Notes under the pieces: generated by a model
What the model saw: the letters and a program-made list of their open reading frames with translations, nothing else
Databases searched by the model: none
What the model was told of the DNA's origin: nothing
Origin: UBA4744 sp963723165
Lineage (GTDB): Bacteria > Actinomycetota > Acidimicrobiia > Spongiisociales > UBA4744
Assembly: GCA_963723165.1 (NCBI GenBank)
Contig: CAVRPP010000005.1
Coordinates: 248,001 to 312,000, forward strand
Length of the DNA: 64,000 bases
Direction: 5' to 3'
Program-made: the position numbers and the translations under genes
Part shown: positions 26,725-35,958 of the stretch, in pieces
Layout of the letters: every line of letters starts with the position of its first letter
How positions within the stretch are numbered: the stretch's first letter is position 1

Positions 26725-27213
26725 TCATGCCGCCGACCGGCTTTCGAGGAACGCGAGGAGATCAGCCTCCGATTCTGGAGACCAGGGCCCGGCGGTCCGC
26801 CACAAGACCTCTCCGGATCGATTGACGATTGCGGAGTGAATGGCTTCGTCGTTGTCGATCTCGAGGGCTCTGAGGAACGGCGCTTTGTCGAGGTACAGCG
26901 TGATGGTGCGCGACCGCACCTGCGGATCGGGAATACCGGCCCGCATGCCGCTGTCGATGAACCACTGGGAGACGCGACTCCGGCGTTGAATCACCGGTAG
27001 TTCGTACGTCATGAAACCCGGGTGGCTTTCCTCCAGCTGTTTGGCCAGCGGCATCCACGTGTCGACGGAGCCTTGATGGCGCTGCCAGAAGGCAAGGATC
27101 AACCAGTTGAGCTCACCGTCCAAATCACCGGGCAGTTGAAACCTTCGACGCTCCAGGTTCGAGCCTGAAACTATCGGAAACAACACGACGTTGCCTTTCT
27201 TATCCATTGCCAT
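26725..27213 (-). CDS. Putative thioredoxin-fold protein (ATP10-like)
   Basis: A 162-residue soluble protein. The arrangement NWLILAFWQRHQGSVDTWMPLAKQLEE, then a Cys-free active-site area, then TITLYLDKAPFLRALEID and IVNRSGEVLWRTAGPWSPES resembles thioredoxin-fold proteins. The last segment recalls the ATP10-like group. No redox CxxC is present. The fold is inferred from pattern only and the function is unknown. An in-frame second ATG lies 6 nt inside. Confidence 0.5.
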   Translation of the reverse strand: MAMDKKGNVVLFPIVSGSNLERRRFQLPGDLDGELNWLILAFWQRHQGSVDTWMPLAKQLEESHPGFMTYELPVIQRRSRVSQWFIDSGMRAGIPDPQVRSRTITLYLDKAPFLRALEIDNDEAIHSAIVNRSGEVLWRTAGPWSPESEADLLAFLESRSAA

Positions 27214-27264
27214 CTATACGGAGCCGAAACCACGTTTGGATGGCGGACCGGATGCCGCCCGGAC

Positions 27265-28209
27265 TCAGAATCCAACCGAACGAATGGTCTGTCGGATCGT
27301 GTCGGCGCTGGTGTCGAGGCGACGCTGCTCTTCGCCCGTCAGTGGAACCTCCATCCTGCGAATGACGCCGTTCCCACCGATCACTGCCGGCATCGACAGG
27401 CAAACATCGGCGATGCCGTGCTCACCTTCCTGAAGGGTGCTGACCGGCATGATGCGGTGTTCGTCGTTGAGAATGGAACCGACGATGTTGGTCACGGCCA
27501 ATCCGATGGCGTAGGTAGTTGCCCCTTTTCCCCGGATGATGTCGTAGGCGGCGTGTTTGACCCGTTCCGCAATCTCGTCGAGTTCTTCATCGGCAAGGCT
27601 CCTACCTGTCGGCGTTACCCACTGTTTCAAGGGCACGGTTCCGATCGAAGCACTACTCCAGAGGGCAAACTCTGAATCACCGTGTTCGCCGGCGATGGTG
27701 GCATGAACATTTGAGACTGCTACCCCGCACCTTTCCGCCAGGAGGAAATGCAAACGTGAGGTGTCGAGCACCGTTCCCGAGCCGATCACTCGCGAAGGGG
27801 GCAATCCGCTTAGCTGCAGGGCCACGTAGGTGAGGACGTCGACCGGGTTGGTGACGACGAGGAGCACGGTCTCGGGAGACAGCTCGACGAGGGCCGGAAT
27901 GAGTTCCCCAAAGATCTCCGTGTTGCGACCCGCCAGGTCGAGCCTGGTTTCACCCGGCCTTTGCTTGGCTCCGGCGGTGATCACGACGATGTCGGCGTCG
28001 CTACAAATGTCCAGGTGGTCGCTGCCCACAACCCGCCCGGTCGGGGTGAACTTGAGTCCATGGTTGAGGTCGAGGACCTCGGCCTGCACTTTGGCAGCGT
28101 CGATGTCGTAGAGGGCTATCTCGCGGGCGACACCATTGATGAGTGCCGCATAGGCGATCGTGGCCCCGACTCCACCCGCCCCGATGACGGCGACTTTTGA
28201 TCCGTTCAT
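27265..28209 (-). CDS. ldh: L-lactate dehydrogenase
   Basis: A 314-residue NAD-dependent LDH/MDH-family enzyme. It has Rossmann GAGGVGATIA, the mobile loop GAKQRPGETRLDL, NPVDVLTY, and GEHGDSEFALWS with the catalytic His. The residue after AGAK is Gln, the lactate-type specificity residue where malate dehydrogenases have Arg, so pyruvate/lactate is the likely pair. ATG 28209 begins right at the Rossmann strand. A TATTGT hexamer lies 8 nt upstream and no ribosome site is seen. Confidence 0.9.
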   Translation of the reverse strand: MNGSKVAVIGAGGVGATIAYAALINGVAREIALYDIDAAKVQAEVLDLNHGLKFTPTGRVVGSDHLDICSDADIVVITAGAKQRPGETRLDLAGRNTEIFGELIPALVELSPETVLLVVTNPVDVLTYVALQLSGLPPSRVIGSGTVLDTSRLHFLLAERCGVAVSNVHATIAGEHGDSEFALWSSASIGTVPLKQWVTPTGRSLADEELDEIAERVKHAAYDIIRGKGATTYAIGLAVTNIVGSILNDEHRIMPVSTLQEGEHGIADVCLSMPAVIGGNGVIRRMEVPLTGEEQRRLDTSADTIRQTIRSVGF

Positions 28210-28237
28210 ACCCGGAGACAATATCGGGTTCGACTCA

Positions 28238-28576
28238 TTAGCGGGTATGGAGGGCGGGCGGGACCCGGTACGTATACGAGAAGCCGTCACCGGACACCGT
28301 CACAGTCAAATCCTCCCCATCAAAGGTAACCCGATCCCAACGAGCGGTCAGCCCGTGCAGCGGCATGAATGAGGACGAAGTTCCGTCCCGCCCGAGGACC
28401 AGCCCGGTCCCTGCCTGCGGGGCCGCGAACGAGGCGGTATCACTATCGGCGACGACGGTCCCCATTCCGGAAAAGAACGAACGGAAAGACGCCACTACGT
28501 CTTCCCATTCGGACCGCGCAATGGACTCCACTACTGCATGGTACGCCTGCACCGGAGACCGCAAGCCTGCAATCAT
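28238..28576 (-). CDS. Conserved-looking hypothetical protein
   Basis: A 112-residue soluble protein with an N-terminal amphipathic helix (VQAYHAVVESIARSEW) and a C-terminal beta-rich half (WDRVTFDGEDLTVTVSGDGFSYTYRVP). No family is recognised. The longer open frame to 28753 would run into the divergent flavoprotein gene, so ATG 28576 is taken; no ribosome site precedes it. It is 28 nt upstream of ldh in the same direction. Confidence 0.5.
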   Translation of the reverse strand: MIAGLRSPVQAYHAVVESIARSEWEDVVASFRSFFSGMGTVVADSDTASFAAPQAGTGLVLGRDGTSSSFMPLHGLTARWDRVTFDGEDLTVTVSGDGFSYTYRVPPALHTR

Positions 28577-28582
28577 GACTCG

Positions 28583-29533
28583 ATGGAACAGAGCGTGGTG
28601 ATCGTAGGAGCCGGCATCGCAGGACTGACCGCTGCCGGCGCATTGCGTCAAGCCGGAATCACTTCGGTGCTGCTCGACAAGAGCCGGGTGGTCGGCGGGC
28701 GGATGGCCACCGGTACGATCGGTGACGCGCGTTTCGATCACGGAGCCCAGCACTTCGGAATCCGATCAGAGAGATTCAAGCTTCTTGCGCAGCCCTGGCG
28801 CCAAGCCGGGATCATCCGCGAGTGGTATCGAACCGCCGATCTCGAGCCCCGCTATGCCGGTGCCGGAGGGATGCGTCGCATTCCCGAATACATGGCCCGA
28901 TCTCTTGACGTCCGCACCAAGACAACGGTCGAACGAATCGGACTACTGGACCGGACGGTGGTCGCCATCGATCAGTACGGCGGTCGGGTCGAGGCATCGG
29001 CCATGATCATCACTCCCCCGCTCCCCCAGACCCTGGCGTTACTCGACCGGAGCCTCATCCCCATCGCGGCCGACTTGAGGGAGTCCCTGGATGCTATCGA
29101 CTATCACGCCTGTCTGACCGCGATGCTGCAACTCGACGGGCCGGGCGGGCTGCCGGATGGACATCTGTCCGCCGTCGACGCTTCCGTCGCTTGGATGGCA
29201 GACAACGCCCACAAAGGAACGTCCGGGCTCCCTGCGGTTACGGTCCACAGCACGGCCCGGTTCGCGGCCGACCACCTGGAAGCCCCTATCGACGCCTGGA
29301 TGGCCCGGCTCATGGCAGCCGCACAACCGCATCTGGAGGGCCGGATCGTCGGATCCACCGGCCATCGGTGGCGCTTTGCAGAGCCGGCAACGACGCTCGA
29401 CTGTGACTGTGCGCAGCTCGACGTGCCGGTTCCGGTGGTGCTGGCAGGAGAGGTATTTGCGGGTGCAAAAATCGAAGGAGCTGCAATCTCAGGCCTGGCA
29501 GCCGCCGGCACTCTGATCGATGAGCTTGCTTGA
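28583..29533 (+). CDS. Renalase-like NAD/FAD-dependent oxidoreductase
   Basis: A 316-residue flavoprotein of the COG3380/renalase type. It has the FAD dinucleotide motif VVIVGAGIAGLTAAGAL at residues 5-21, the LDKSRVVGGRMAT motif, FDHGAQHF, and the C-terminal FAD contact GEVFAGAKIEGAAISGLAAA. The substrate is unknown. The ATG lies only 6 nt from the divergent start at 28576. AATCAT stands 6 nt before the ATG and no ribosome site is visible, so it may be leaderless. Confidence 0.87.
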   Translation: MEQSVVIVGAGIAGLTAAGALRQAGITSVLLDKSRVVGGRMATGTIGDARFDHGAQHFGIRSERFKLLAQPWRQAGIIREWYRTADLEPRYAGAGGMRRIPEYMARSLDVRTKTTVERIGLLDRTVVAIDQYGGRVEASAMIITPPLPQTLALLDRSLIPIAADLRESLDAIDYHACLTAMLQLDGPGGLPDGHLSAVDASVAWMADNAHKGTSGLPAVTVHSTARFAADHLEAPIDAWMARLMAAAQPHLEGRIVGSTGHRWRFAEPATTLDCDCAQLDVPVPVVLAGEVFAGAKIEGAAISGLAAAGTLIDELA

Positions 29534-29542
29534 GATCTCCGG

Positions 29543-29965
29543 TCAAGTAGCCAGCATGGCGGTTACCAGAGCGCCCCGAGCCGTCCACAACCCGGTCCTC
29601 AGCCAGTTTCTCCTCACCAGTCGCCCAACTACAGACCGGTCGTATCCGGCCTCGAGCCGGTTGTGCAGCGGCACATGAACTACAGCAGTCGTTACCCATG
29701 TGATCGCCAGCAAGGCTCCACCGATGAGGACCGGGGTGAGATTCAGCCCCTCCGGCCGCATCCATACGAGCGCCAGGCCGGTGGCCACCTCCAGTCCCGC
29801 TGGAATCGCCAGTAACCGGGCCATCCGCCGCGTATGTTCGGACTCGTATTTCTCGAAGAAAGGTGATCCCACACGCACGAACAGCGGGTAATGCACTGAT
29901 TGGATCGTCCAGATCAGTCCCACCATGAACCAGGTCACCGCCGCATGGGCGATCAGAACACTCAT
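29543..29965 (-). CDS. Four-helix membrane protein (DUF1772-like)
   Basis: A 140-residue protein with four predicted membrane helices (about residues 4-24, 50-70, 78-98 and 120-138). The loop VVHVPLHNRLEAG followed by RNWLRTGLW resembles the P-x-N...W..RNWLRT pattern of DUF1772-type membrane proteins. Its function is unknown. It overlaps the SDR gene upstream by ATGA (29962-29965), so they are cotranslated. Confidence 0.6.
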   Translation of the reverse strand: MSVLIAHAAVTWFMVGLIWTIQSVHYPLFVRVGSPFFEKYESEHTRRMARLLAIPAGLEVATGLALVWMRPEGLNLTPVLIGGALLAITWVTTAVVHVPLHNRLEAGYDRSVVGRLVRRNWLRTGLWTARGALVTAMLAT

Positions 29966-30654
29966 GCGGTGAAGTCGGCCGCCGCCAGCTCCCGTTTGCC
30001 GGCGACCAGCGCTTGGATCACCTGCAGGGCCACTTGATCCGGACTCAGACCCTCGGGAAGCGGAGGGGCGGTTCCTTGGATCGGGCGTCCGGCCAATCCC
30101 GTTTCGGTATGGGGGGGCCGGGCATCCAGCACGTGGATCCGGTTCTTGCGCAACTCTCTGCCGAGAGCTCGACTCGCGGCGCTCAGCCCCGCTTTGACCG
30201 CCGAGTAAGCCGCCATGCCACCCACCGGTTGTTCGGCGACCACCCCGGTCAAGTTCACCAGGAATCCTCCGTCAAGACGAGGAATTGCCGCGCGCATCAC
30301 CCGCAGGGGTCCGGTGAAATCCACCGCGACGAGGTCATCTAGAGCCTCGTCGGTGAGGGATTGGAGAGGCCCGAAAGCCACCACTCCGGCCGCATTGATA
30401 ATGCCGTCGAGTCCGCCCAGGATTCGGACTGCCTCTTCGACGATGCTGCCCGGATCTTCATCGCGCAGGTCGAAGGGTGCATAGACGACCCCGGGACCGA
30501 GGCGTGCTGCCTGCTCTTCGAGAGAAACCGGTCCCCGGGCCGCCAGCATCACCGCGGCTCCGCGCTTCAGACATTCCGCCGCCAGTCGTTTTCCAAGCTC
30601 CCCGGATCCTCCCAGGACAAGGACGCGCTTCCCTTCGAGATCAATGGTTGCCAT
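29962..30654 (-). CDS. Short-chain dehydrogenase/reductase
   Basis: A 230-residue SDR. Its cofactor motif is VLVLGGSGELGKRLA, followed by DLRDED, GIINAAGVVAF (NAG motif) and the catalytic YSAVK. The serine position before it reads NLTGVV, so a Thr probably replaces the usual Ser. ATG 30654 has a GGAAGG site. It is the first gene of a two-gene unit with the four-helix membrane protein. The substrate is unknown. Confidence 0.87.
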   Translation of the reverse strand: MATIDLEGKRVLVLGGSGELGKRLAAECLKRGAAVMLAARGPVSLEEQAARLGPGVVYAPFDLRDEDPGSIVEEAVRILGGLDGIINAAGVVAFGPLQSLTDEALDDLVAVDFTGPLRVMRAAIPRLDGGFLVNLTGVVAEQPVGGMAAYSAVKAGLSAASRALGRELRKNRIHVLDARPPHTETGLAGRPIQGTAPPLPEGLSPDQVALQVIQALVAGKRELAAADFTA

Positions 30655-30738
30655 CACAGTCCTTCCGCGTCGATCAACTGATCTTCGATACAACGCCCGA
30701 AAGCGGATGAGAACCTTCGCGGTAGCAAAGGAGGGATC

Positions 30739-33495
30739 TCACCCCGTGTTGCGCATCCCGGCTGCGATCCCGTTGACGGTCAGCAGCAGCGCTCGCTCCA
30801 GCGCCTCATCGTGCTCGCCGGCCCGGTGGCGGGTCAGCAGCGCCACCTGCAGGTAGTTGAGCGGATCGAGGTAGTAGTCCCGGACGGCCAGGGTCCGTTG
30901 CAAGATCGGGAGCCGGTCGAGGATTCCGGTTCCCGTCAAACGCCGGATTTCGGTGACGGTTAGGTCGTGCTCTTCCCGGATCCGATCGAAGAGATGGTGG
31001 TGCCCGGGATCAACCAGTCGTTTCACGTAGCGGGAGGCGACCTCGAGATCCGTTTTGGTCAGCGTCATCTCGACGTTGGAGATGAACGTTTGCACAAAGA
31101 GCCACTTCTCGAACATCTCCTCGAGCACGTCTCCCCGGTCCTGCGAGCGTACGGCCGCCAGCCCGGAACCAACTCCGTACCAGCCGGGGATGATCTGGCG
31201 CGACTGGGTCCACCCGAACACCCAGGGGATCGCCCGGAGATCCTCCAAACCCGCACCGCCGCCGGGGCGTCGGGAAGGGCGCGAACCAATGTTCATATCG
31301 GCCAGTTCCTCCACCGGCGTGGCCGCCAGGAAGTACGGGACCATCCCCGGCGACTCGACCAGACCTCGATAGGCGGCGTAGGCAGCATCGGAAAAGGCAC
31401 CCATCGTGTCGGTCCAGCGGTCCAGGACTTCTTTGGGTTGGCGGGATTCTCTGTGCAACAGCGAGGCTTCCAGCACCGAGGACAGAGCCAGCTCGAGGTT
31501 GCGATGCGCCAGGCCGGGCAAGCCGTACTTGTCGGAGATGACTTCCCCCTGCTCGGTCACTTTGATCGGGCCATCGACGGTGCCGAACGGTTGCGCCAGG
31601 ATGGCCTGATGGGTGGGGCCCCCGCCCCTTCCGATCGTTCCTCCCCGCCCGTGGAACAACCGCAGGGTTACTCCATGCTGTTGGGCGGCAGCGCGAAGCA
31701 ATCGTTGGGCTTTGTAGATCTCCCACTGAGAGGTGGTTATCCCGCCGATCTTGTTGGAGTCCGAATAGCCCAGCATGACTTCTTGGACATCACCTCGCAG
31801 CTCAACTATCCGCCGGTAGGGGGCGCAGCTGAGCAGACCATCGAGAAGCTCTCCGGCCCGTCGCAACTCGTCGATGGTTTCGAAGAGCGGGACGAACCCG
31901 ATGCGGGCCAACCCGCTATGCAGATCAATGAGGCCGGCATCCCTGGCCAGCACCGCCGGCGCCAAAACATCATCGATGTCGCGGGTCATCGAGATGATGT
32001 AGGACTCGATGGCACCGGCGCCGAAACGATCCAGCGCCTCCCGGATGGCGATGAACGTGTCAAACGTGGAAGCCTCCGCATCGCCGAGCTCTGTGGTCGG
32101 CGAAGATAGCGGCCGCCGGTTGGCAAGCTCTTCGGTCAGGAGGGCAACGCGGGCCGGTCGGTCGAGGGTGCCGTACCGGACCCCGATGCGTTCATGGAGC
32201 TTTTCCAGCACGGCGTGGTGACGGTCGGCATGTTCGCGAATGTCCATAGTGGCCAGGTGGAATCCAAAGCTGGTCACATTGCGCATGAGTCGTAGCAAGA
32301 CTCCGTCGGCAATGAGCCGGCCTGCATTGGCAAGCAGGGAGCGTTGCATCACGCGCAGTTCTTCCAACAGATCCTGGCTCGACGGGTAGTCCCGGCCGGG
32401 AATATGGCGGGCATCCTCGGCAAGACGGCGGCGGGTGTTGGCGAGTCGCTGGTGGATGAACGCGCACTTGAGCCGGTACGGCTCGTCGCGGTTGAGCGTG
32501 TGGAAGCGTTGCCACACTTCCGGCAGGGCTCGACGGTCGGCCGTCAGGGATTCGGACAGCTCCTCCGTGACCTCCCGGAGCCGGGATGACGTGGAGAGCT
32601 CTTCCGCGAGTTCCTCCACCTGGGCGACCAGGTTGCGCAGACCGTGGTCATGCTGCACTTCGAGCACCCTCATCGTTACCGCCGGGGTCACAGACGGGTT
32701 GCCGTCCCTGTCCCCTCCCACCCACGTGCCGAACCGAAACGGAGTCCGAACGGTGCCCGGATCAAAACCGAGGCGCTCGAGATTGATGGCGACTTCTTCG
32801 GCCAGGGCAGGCAGGACGTGGTTGGCGAGCTGATCGAAGTAAAAGATCGCCGAGCGAGCCTCGTCGATCGGTTCCGGCCTTTCCGCCCGGAGCTCATCGG
32901 TCTGCCAGATCTGATCGATAATCTCGGCGACCCGCCGGTCGACACCCGCTCGATCGGCGACCGTTGCCCGTATGTCCGCCCGCTCCAGCAGGAGGTCGGC
33001 GATCCTTCCCAATTTGGTGAGCAATGTGCGTCGCACCGCTTCGGTCGGATGGGCCGTGAACACGGGCCTCAGTTCGAGCCGCTCGAGGATCGAGTCGGTC
33101 AGATCACCGCTCAGACCGGCCCCGGCGACCCGATCCACGGTGGCGGCAAACGTGCGCCCCTCATCGGCCATGGCCAGGTCGCCGATCCGGTGGGTTTGTT
33201 CGGCCACATTGGCGAGATGGAAGTAGGCCGAAAACGCCCGCACCAGGTTGATCGCTTGTACGAGTCCGAGTTCTCCAAGCAACGTGTCCAACCGGGGGCC
33301 GGCAGCCGTGTCCCCGTCCGTACGGATCGCCTTCGTCAGGGCCCGCACCTCCTCAACCAGCTCGAGTAACTCCTGTCCTTCCTGGCGTGTCAGGGCCTCG
33401 CCCAGCTGGGTACCGAGGCGACGGATGTCGGTCCGGAGTCGATCGTCGCGAATGTTCGGAGGAATTGGTTCCATTGCGGGCCGGAGGCTACTCAT
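30739..33495 (-). CDS. ppc: Phosphoenolpyruvate carboxylase
   Basis: A 918-residue anaplerotic enzyme that makes oxaloacetate from PEP and bicarbonate. It has VFTAHPTEAVRRT with the first catalytic His, RFGTWVGGDRDGNPSVT, VMLGYSDSNKIGG, the glycine-rich FHGRGGTIGRGGGPTH and the C-terminal GIAAGMRNTG that closes the active site. Length is normal. The ribosome site is weak; ATG 33495 is chosen over TTG 33504 and ATG 33474. It is monocistronic. Together with ldh it places central pyruvate metabolism nearby. Confidence 0.96.
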   Translation of the reverse strand: MSSLRPAMEPIPPNIRDDRLRTDIRRLGTQLGEALTRQEGQELLELVEEVRALTKAIRTDGDTAAGPRLDTLLGELGLVQAINLVRAFSAYFHLANVAEQTHRIGDLAMADEGRTFAATVDRVAGAGLSGDLTDSILERLELRPVFTAHPTEAVRRTLLTKLGRIADLLLERADIRATVADRAGVDRRVAEIIDQIWQTDELRAERPEPIDEARSAIFYFDQLANHVLPALAEEVAINLERLGFDPGTVRTPFRFGTWVGGDRDGNPSVTPAVTMRVLEVQHDHGLRNLVAQVEELAEELSTSSRLREVTEELSESLTADRRALPEVWQRFHTLNRDEPYRLKCAFIHQRLANTRRRLAEDARHIPGRDYPSSQDLLEELRVMQRSLLANAGRLIADGVLLRLMRNVTSFGFHLATMDIREHADRHHAVLEKLHERIGVRYGTLDRPARVALLTEELANRRPLSSPTTELGDAEASTFDTFIAIREALDRFGAGAIESYIISMTRDIDDVLAPAVLARDAGLIDLHSGLARIGFVPLFETIDELRRAGELLDGLLSCAPYRRIVELRGDVQEVMLGYSDSNKIGGITTSQWEIYKAQRLLRAAAQQHGVTLRLFHGRGGTIGRGGGPTHQAILAQPFGTVDGPIKVTEQGEVISDKYGLPGLAHRNLELALSSVLEASLLHRESRQPKEVLDRWTDTMGAFSDAAYAAYRGLVESPGMVPYFLAATPVEELADMNIGSRPSRRPGGGAGLEDLRAIPWVFGWTQSRQIIPGWYGVGSGLAAVRSQDRGDVLEEMFEKWLFVQTFISNVEMTLTKTDLEVASRYVKRLVDPGHHHLFDRIREEHDLTVTEIRRLTGTGILDRLPILQRTLAVRDYYLDPLNYLQVALLTRHRAGEHDEALERALLLTVNGIAAGMRNTG

Positions 33496-33532
33496 TGCCT
33501 GCAAAGAATGGGCTCGGAGCCTCTCAGTTCGT

Positions 33533-33538
33533 TACGCT
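33533..33538 (+). promoter_or_regulatory. Putative -10 (TACGCT)
   Basis: TACGCT lies 18 nt before the ATG at 33557, with a strong AGGAGGTG ribosome site between. The predicted leader is about 12 nt. Confidence 0.4.
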
Positions 33539-33556
33539 CGGGACCAGGAGGTGACA

Positions 33557-33847
33557 ATGCGAAAATGGATGGCCGGTCTACTGATTGTGGTGGCGCTCTC
33601 GGCCTGCGCACCGGGAACGGACGAGTACAGCGCCGACGACCCCGCTGGTTTCTTCAGTGGGATCTGGCACGGGTGGATTGCCCCGGTGACTCTGGTCGTG
33701 CAGATCTTCAATGACGAGGTCCGGATCTACGAGCCCGACAATACCGGCCTGGCCTACGATTTCGGCTTCTATATGGCGATCATTGCCGGATTCGGTTCGC
33801 TGCGTCTGGCCCGCCGCCAGGACAAGAAACCTCCCAGGGTGAAGTAA
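33557..33847 (+). CDS. Small predicted lipoprotein
   Basis: A 96-residue protein with a lipoprotein signal (MRKWMAGLLIVVALSACAPG; Cys at about residue 17). The mature part has FFSGIWHGWIAPVTLVVQIF, IYEPDNTGLAYDFGFYM and a hydrophobic segment. This G-x-WHG-x-IAP and YDFGF pattern recurs in an uncharacterised small membrane protein family. An AGGAGGTG ribosome site is present. It lies divergent to ppc and 49 nt before a multi-pass membrane protein. Function is unknown. Confidence 0.7.
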   Translation: MRKWMAGLLIVVALSACAPGTDEYSADDPAGFFSGIWHGWIAPVTLVVQIFNDEVRIYEPDNTGLAYDFGFYMAIIAGFGSLRLARRQDKKPPRVK

Positions 33848-33896
33848 TCGCAGTTCGGCCGTCAAGGGCCCGCCATGTGCGGTCGATAACGGTGCG

Positions 33897-34754
33897 GTGA
33901 CCTTTTCCCGTGACCGCCGATCCCCGGCGATTCCCCGCTGGGCTCTGGCCGTCCTGGCCGCATGCGTCCTGGCCAACATTGCGATCGATCTGGTGCTGGC
34001 GACCGTCGAATACCGGTCCCTCGAGGAGTTCTACCCCACCCGGAATCTCAGTGTTGTCGACGTCCTGGGTTCGCTCGGCAACCATTTGTGGTTCACGGTG
34101 CGGCAGGGATGGATATGGGCTCTCATCGTGGGGGTCGGCTATCTGTTGGCGCGTCGTGGTCGGCAGTGGTTGTTTGCCGGCCCGGCGCTGGCGTTGGTTC
34201 TTTCTCCCCTTCTGGTCGGCCTCATACGTGGACTCCCGGTGCCTTTGAGCCCGGAATTTGGCACGTACGGCTGGTTGACGCAGGAACTCGACACGTGGGT
34301 GAGCTGGCTGATTTCGGCAGTCCGGACGTCGTTGTTCCTGATACCGGGTTTTGTAGTGGTCCGATACGCAGAGCGCGAACGCAACCCGTTCAGGATCCCG
34401 GCCCTGCTGCTGGTTGCCGTTCCGGCGCTGGTAGCCGGATACCTCGGGGTCCTCATCGTCTCACCTACCGGTCGTATTCAGGACAGCGGGGTCGAGCTGT
34501 TCATCGCAGCCTTCTTCTTTGGTGCGGCGATGGGTTTCGACCGCCCGTTCTGGCCGTGGCTGCTCGTGACGCTTCCGCTACTGGAAGGCCTCCCGTATCT
34601 GATGTTCTCCGGTCAAAGAAACGAACTTGTGGTGACGCTACTCATCGCCGTGCTCGGTGCATCCAGTGTGCCGTTCTCACGAATCCTGCACGGGGGGTGG
34701 CAGGAGAACGCTGCGCCGGGTTCGCCGCATGGAGCCGATTCGCCGGTGGCTTGA
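33897..34754 (+). CDS. Multi-pass membrane protein of unknown function
   Basis: A 285-residue protein with seven or eight predicted membrane helices (first at about 13-35, others near 64-82, 91-111, 130-150, 165-185, 195-215 and 235-255) and an arginine-rich cytosolic N-terminus. No family is recognised. It starts at GTG 33897 without a clear ribosome site; GATAAC lies 6 nt upstream and could be a degenerate -10. Confidence 0.55.
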   Translation: MTFSRDRRSPAIPRWALAVLAACVLANIAIDLVLATVEYRSLEEFYPTRNLSVVDVLGSLGNHLWFTVRQGWIWALIVGVGYLLARRGRQWLFAGPALALVLSPLLVGLIRGLPVPLSPEFGTYGWLTQELDTWVSWLISAVRTSLFLIPGFVVVRYAERERNPFRIPALLLVAVPALVAGYLGVLIVSPTGRIQDSGVELFIAAFFFGAAMGFDRPFWPWLLVTLPLLEGLPYLMFSGQRNELVVTLLIAVLGASSVPFSRILHGGWQENAAPGSPHGADSPVA

Positions 34755-34777
34755 CCGCCACTTCACGCAAGCCCAAT

Positions 34778-35080
34778 TCAGTGCGGGAGAGCAACCTCTG
34801 CAATCGAAATGCCCACGACCAACAGTCCCAGCACGGTGGTGATGAACACAGATACTGAACGCTCCCGGTCTCGAACCATGGCATAGAGGCCGGTTGCAGC
34901 TGCGGCACCACAGCTCAACACCGCAACTGTGATGGTCCCAGCCAGATACGGGTTGGAGTAGAAGTGGTCTCCGCCTTTTTGTCCGCTGACAACCAGACAG
35001 AAGAACGCCGTCAACGCAATTGCAGCGAAGACGGTCAGGATCAGTGACCAGTTGGCAGATCGGCAGCGGGGCATAGCCAT
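34778..35080 (-). CDS. Small three-helix membrane protein
   Basis: A 100-residue protein with three predicted helices (about residues 10-32, 46-66 and 76-96) separated by QKGGDHFYSNP and VRDRERS. No family is recognised. GGGAG lies 9 nt before ATG 35080; a second in-frame ATG 6 nt inside follows GAGG at good spacing. It converges with the preceding membrane protein gene. Confidence 0.55.
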   Translation of the reverse strand: MAMPRCRSANWSLILTVFAAIALTAFFCLVVSGQKGGDHFYSNPYLAGTITVAVLSCGAAAATGLYAMVRDRERSVSVFITTVLGLLVVGISIAEVALPH

Positions 35081-35145
35081 CCTCGATCACTCCCATCGTC
35101 CCCCTTCCTGCGGCCGACTACAAGGGCGGCATCCGGTCCGACGGC

Positions 35146-35151
35146 TAGATT
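35146..35151 (+). promoter_or_regulatory. Leaderless promoter -10 (TAGATT)
   Basis: TAGATT ends exactly 6 nt before the ATG at 35158, with no ribosome site. Confidence 0.55.
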
Positions 35152-35157
35152 CCGCCC

Positions 35158-35923
35158 ATGCGAGTGATGGTCACGGGTGGGCGGGGTACGCTCGGGAAGC
35201 TGCTCCTCACCCCGGCTGCTGGCGGCCGGGCACGAAGTCGTGATCACGTCGCGATCGAGCAGTCCGGCCACATCGGGCCCCGAACGTCGTCGGCTGGATC
35301 TCGCTCGCCCCGAAGTAACACCAGAGATCTTCGACGGCATAGACACGATCATTTACGCCGCCAGCAACCCCGCCCGACCGGTAACGGTTGACGTGCGGGG
35401 CACCGCCCTCCTGACAGAGGCGGCAGCGCAGGCGGGCGTCGAGCATCTGATCTATCCGTCGATTGTCGGTGTGGACGATCACCCCTTCTTCTACTACCGG
35501 GCGAAAGCGGCCGCCGAACGACGAATCGAAGAAGGCCGGGTGCCGCACACAATCGTGAGGGCGACCCAGTTCCACGGATTTCTCGACAGAATCTTCTCGA
35601 CCGGCCCGGTTGTCACGGTGTTTCCTGGATTCTCATTTCAGGTCATCGACGGAGCCATCGTGGCGGACCGGCTGGTTGAGCTGGTGGCAACAGGCCCGCA
35701 GGGCCGGGTCGCCGATCTAGGCGGGCCCCATCCCGAACGGATGCGGAGAATGGCTGCCACATGGAAGGCGGTCTCAGGATCGCGCCGGCCCGTGGTCCCG
35801 GTGCGGGTGGTAGGCAGGACCGCCCGCGCCTTCCGACGAAACCAACACCACACTCCCAATCGCGCAGAAGGAACCCCACCATGGGATGCGTGGCTCGACA
35901 ACCACTATCGCCCCGACGGCTGA
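35158..35923 (+). pseudogene. NAD(P)-binding (NmrA/atypical SDR-like) protein with a +1 frameshift
   Basis: An atypical SDR/NmrA-like protein of about 254 residues. The start MRVMVTGGRGTLGKLLL carries the TGGxGxxG cofactor loop, but that frame is lost near 35206-35213. The next frame continues with RLLAAGHEVVITSRS, then IIYAASNPARP, YYRAKAAAERRIEEG and IVRATQFHGF to 35923. Deleting one base, most simply a C in the four-C run at 35210-35213, restores a normal Rossmann beta-alpha-beta unit. This may be a homopolymer sequencing error or true inactivation. The start is supported by the leaderless hexamer. Confidence 0.82.
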
Positions 35924-35944
35924 GCTGAGAAACCTCTTCCGGCG

Positions 35945-35958
35945 CCGGTCCGGACCGG
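35945..35958. repeat. 14-bp perfect palindrome
   Basis: CCGGTCCGGACCGG is fully self-complementary and lies 22 bp after the stop of the NmrA-like gene. It could be an operator half-site pair or the base of a hairpin. No regulator is linked to it. Confidence 0.5.

Noticed and set aside
30967..32109. A 380-codon plus-strand frame inside ppc.
   Set aside because: It is antisense to conserved PEP carboxylase motifs, which fully account for the constraint on this stretch.
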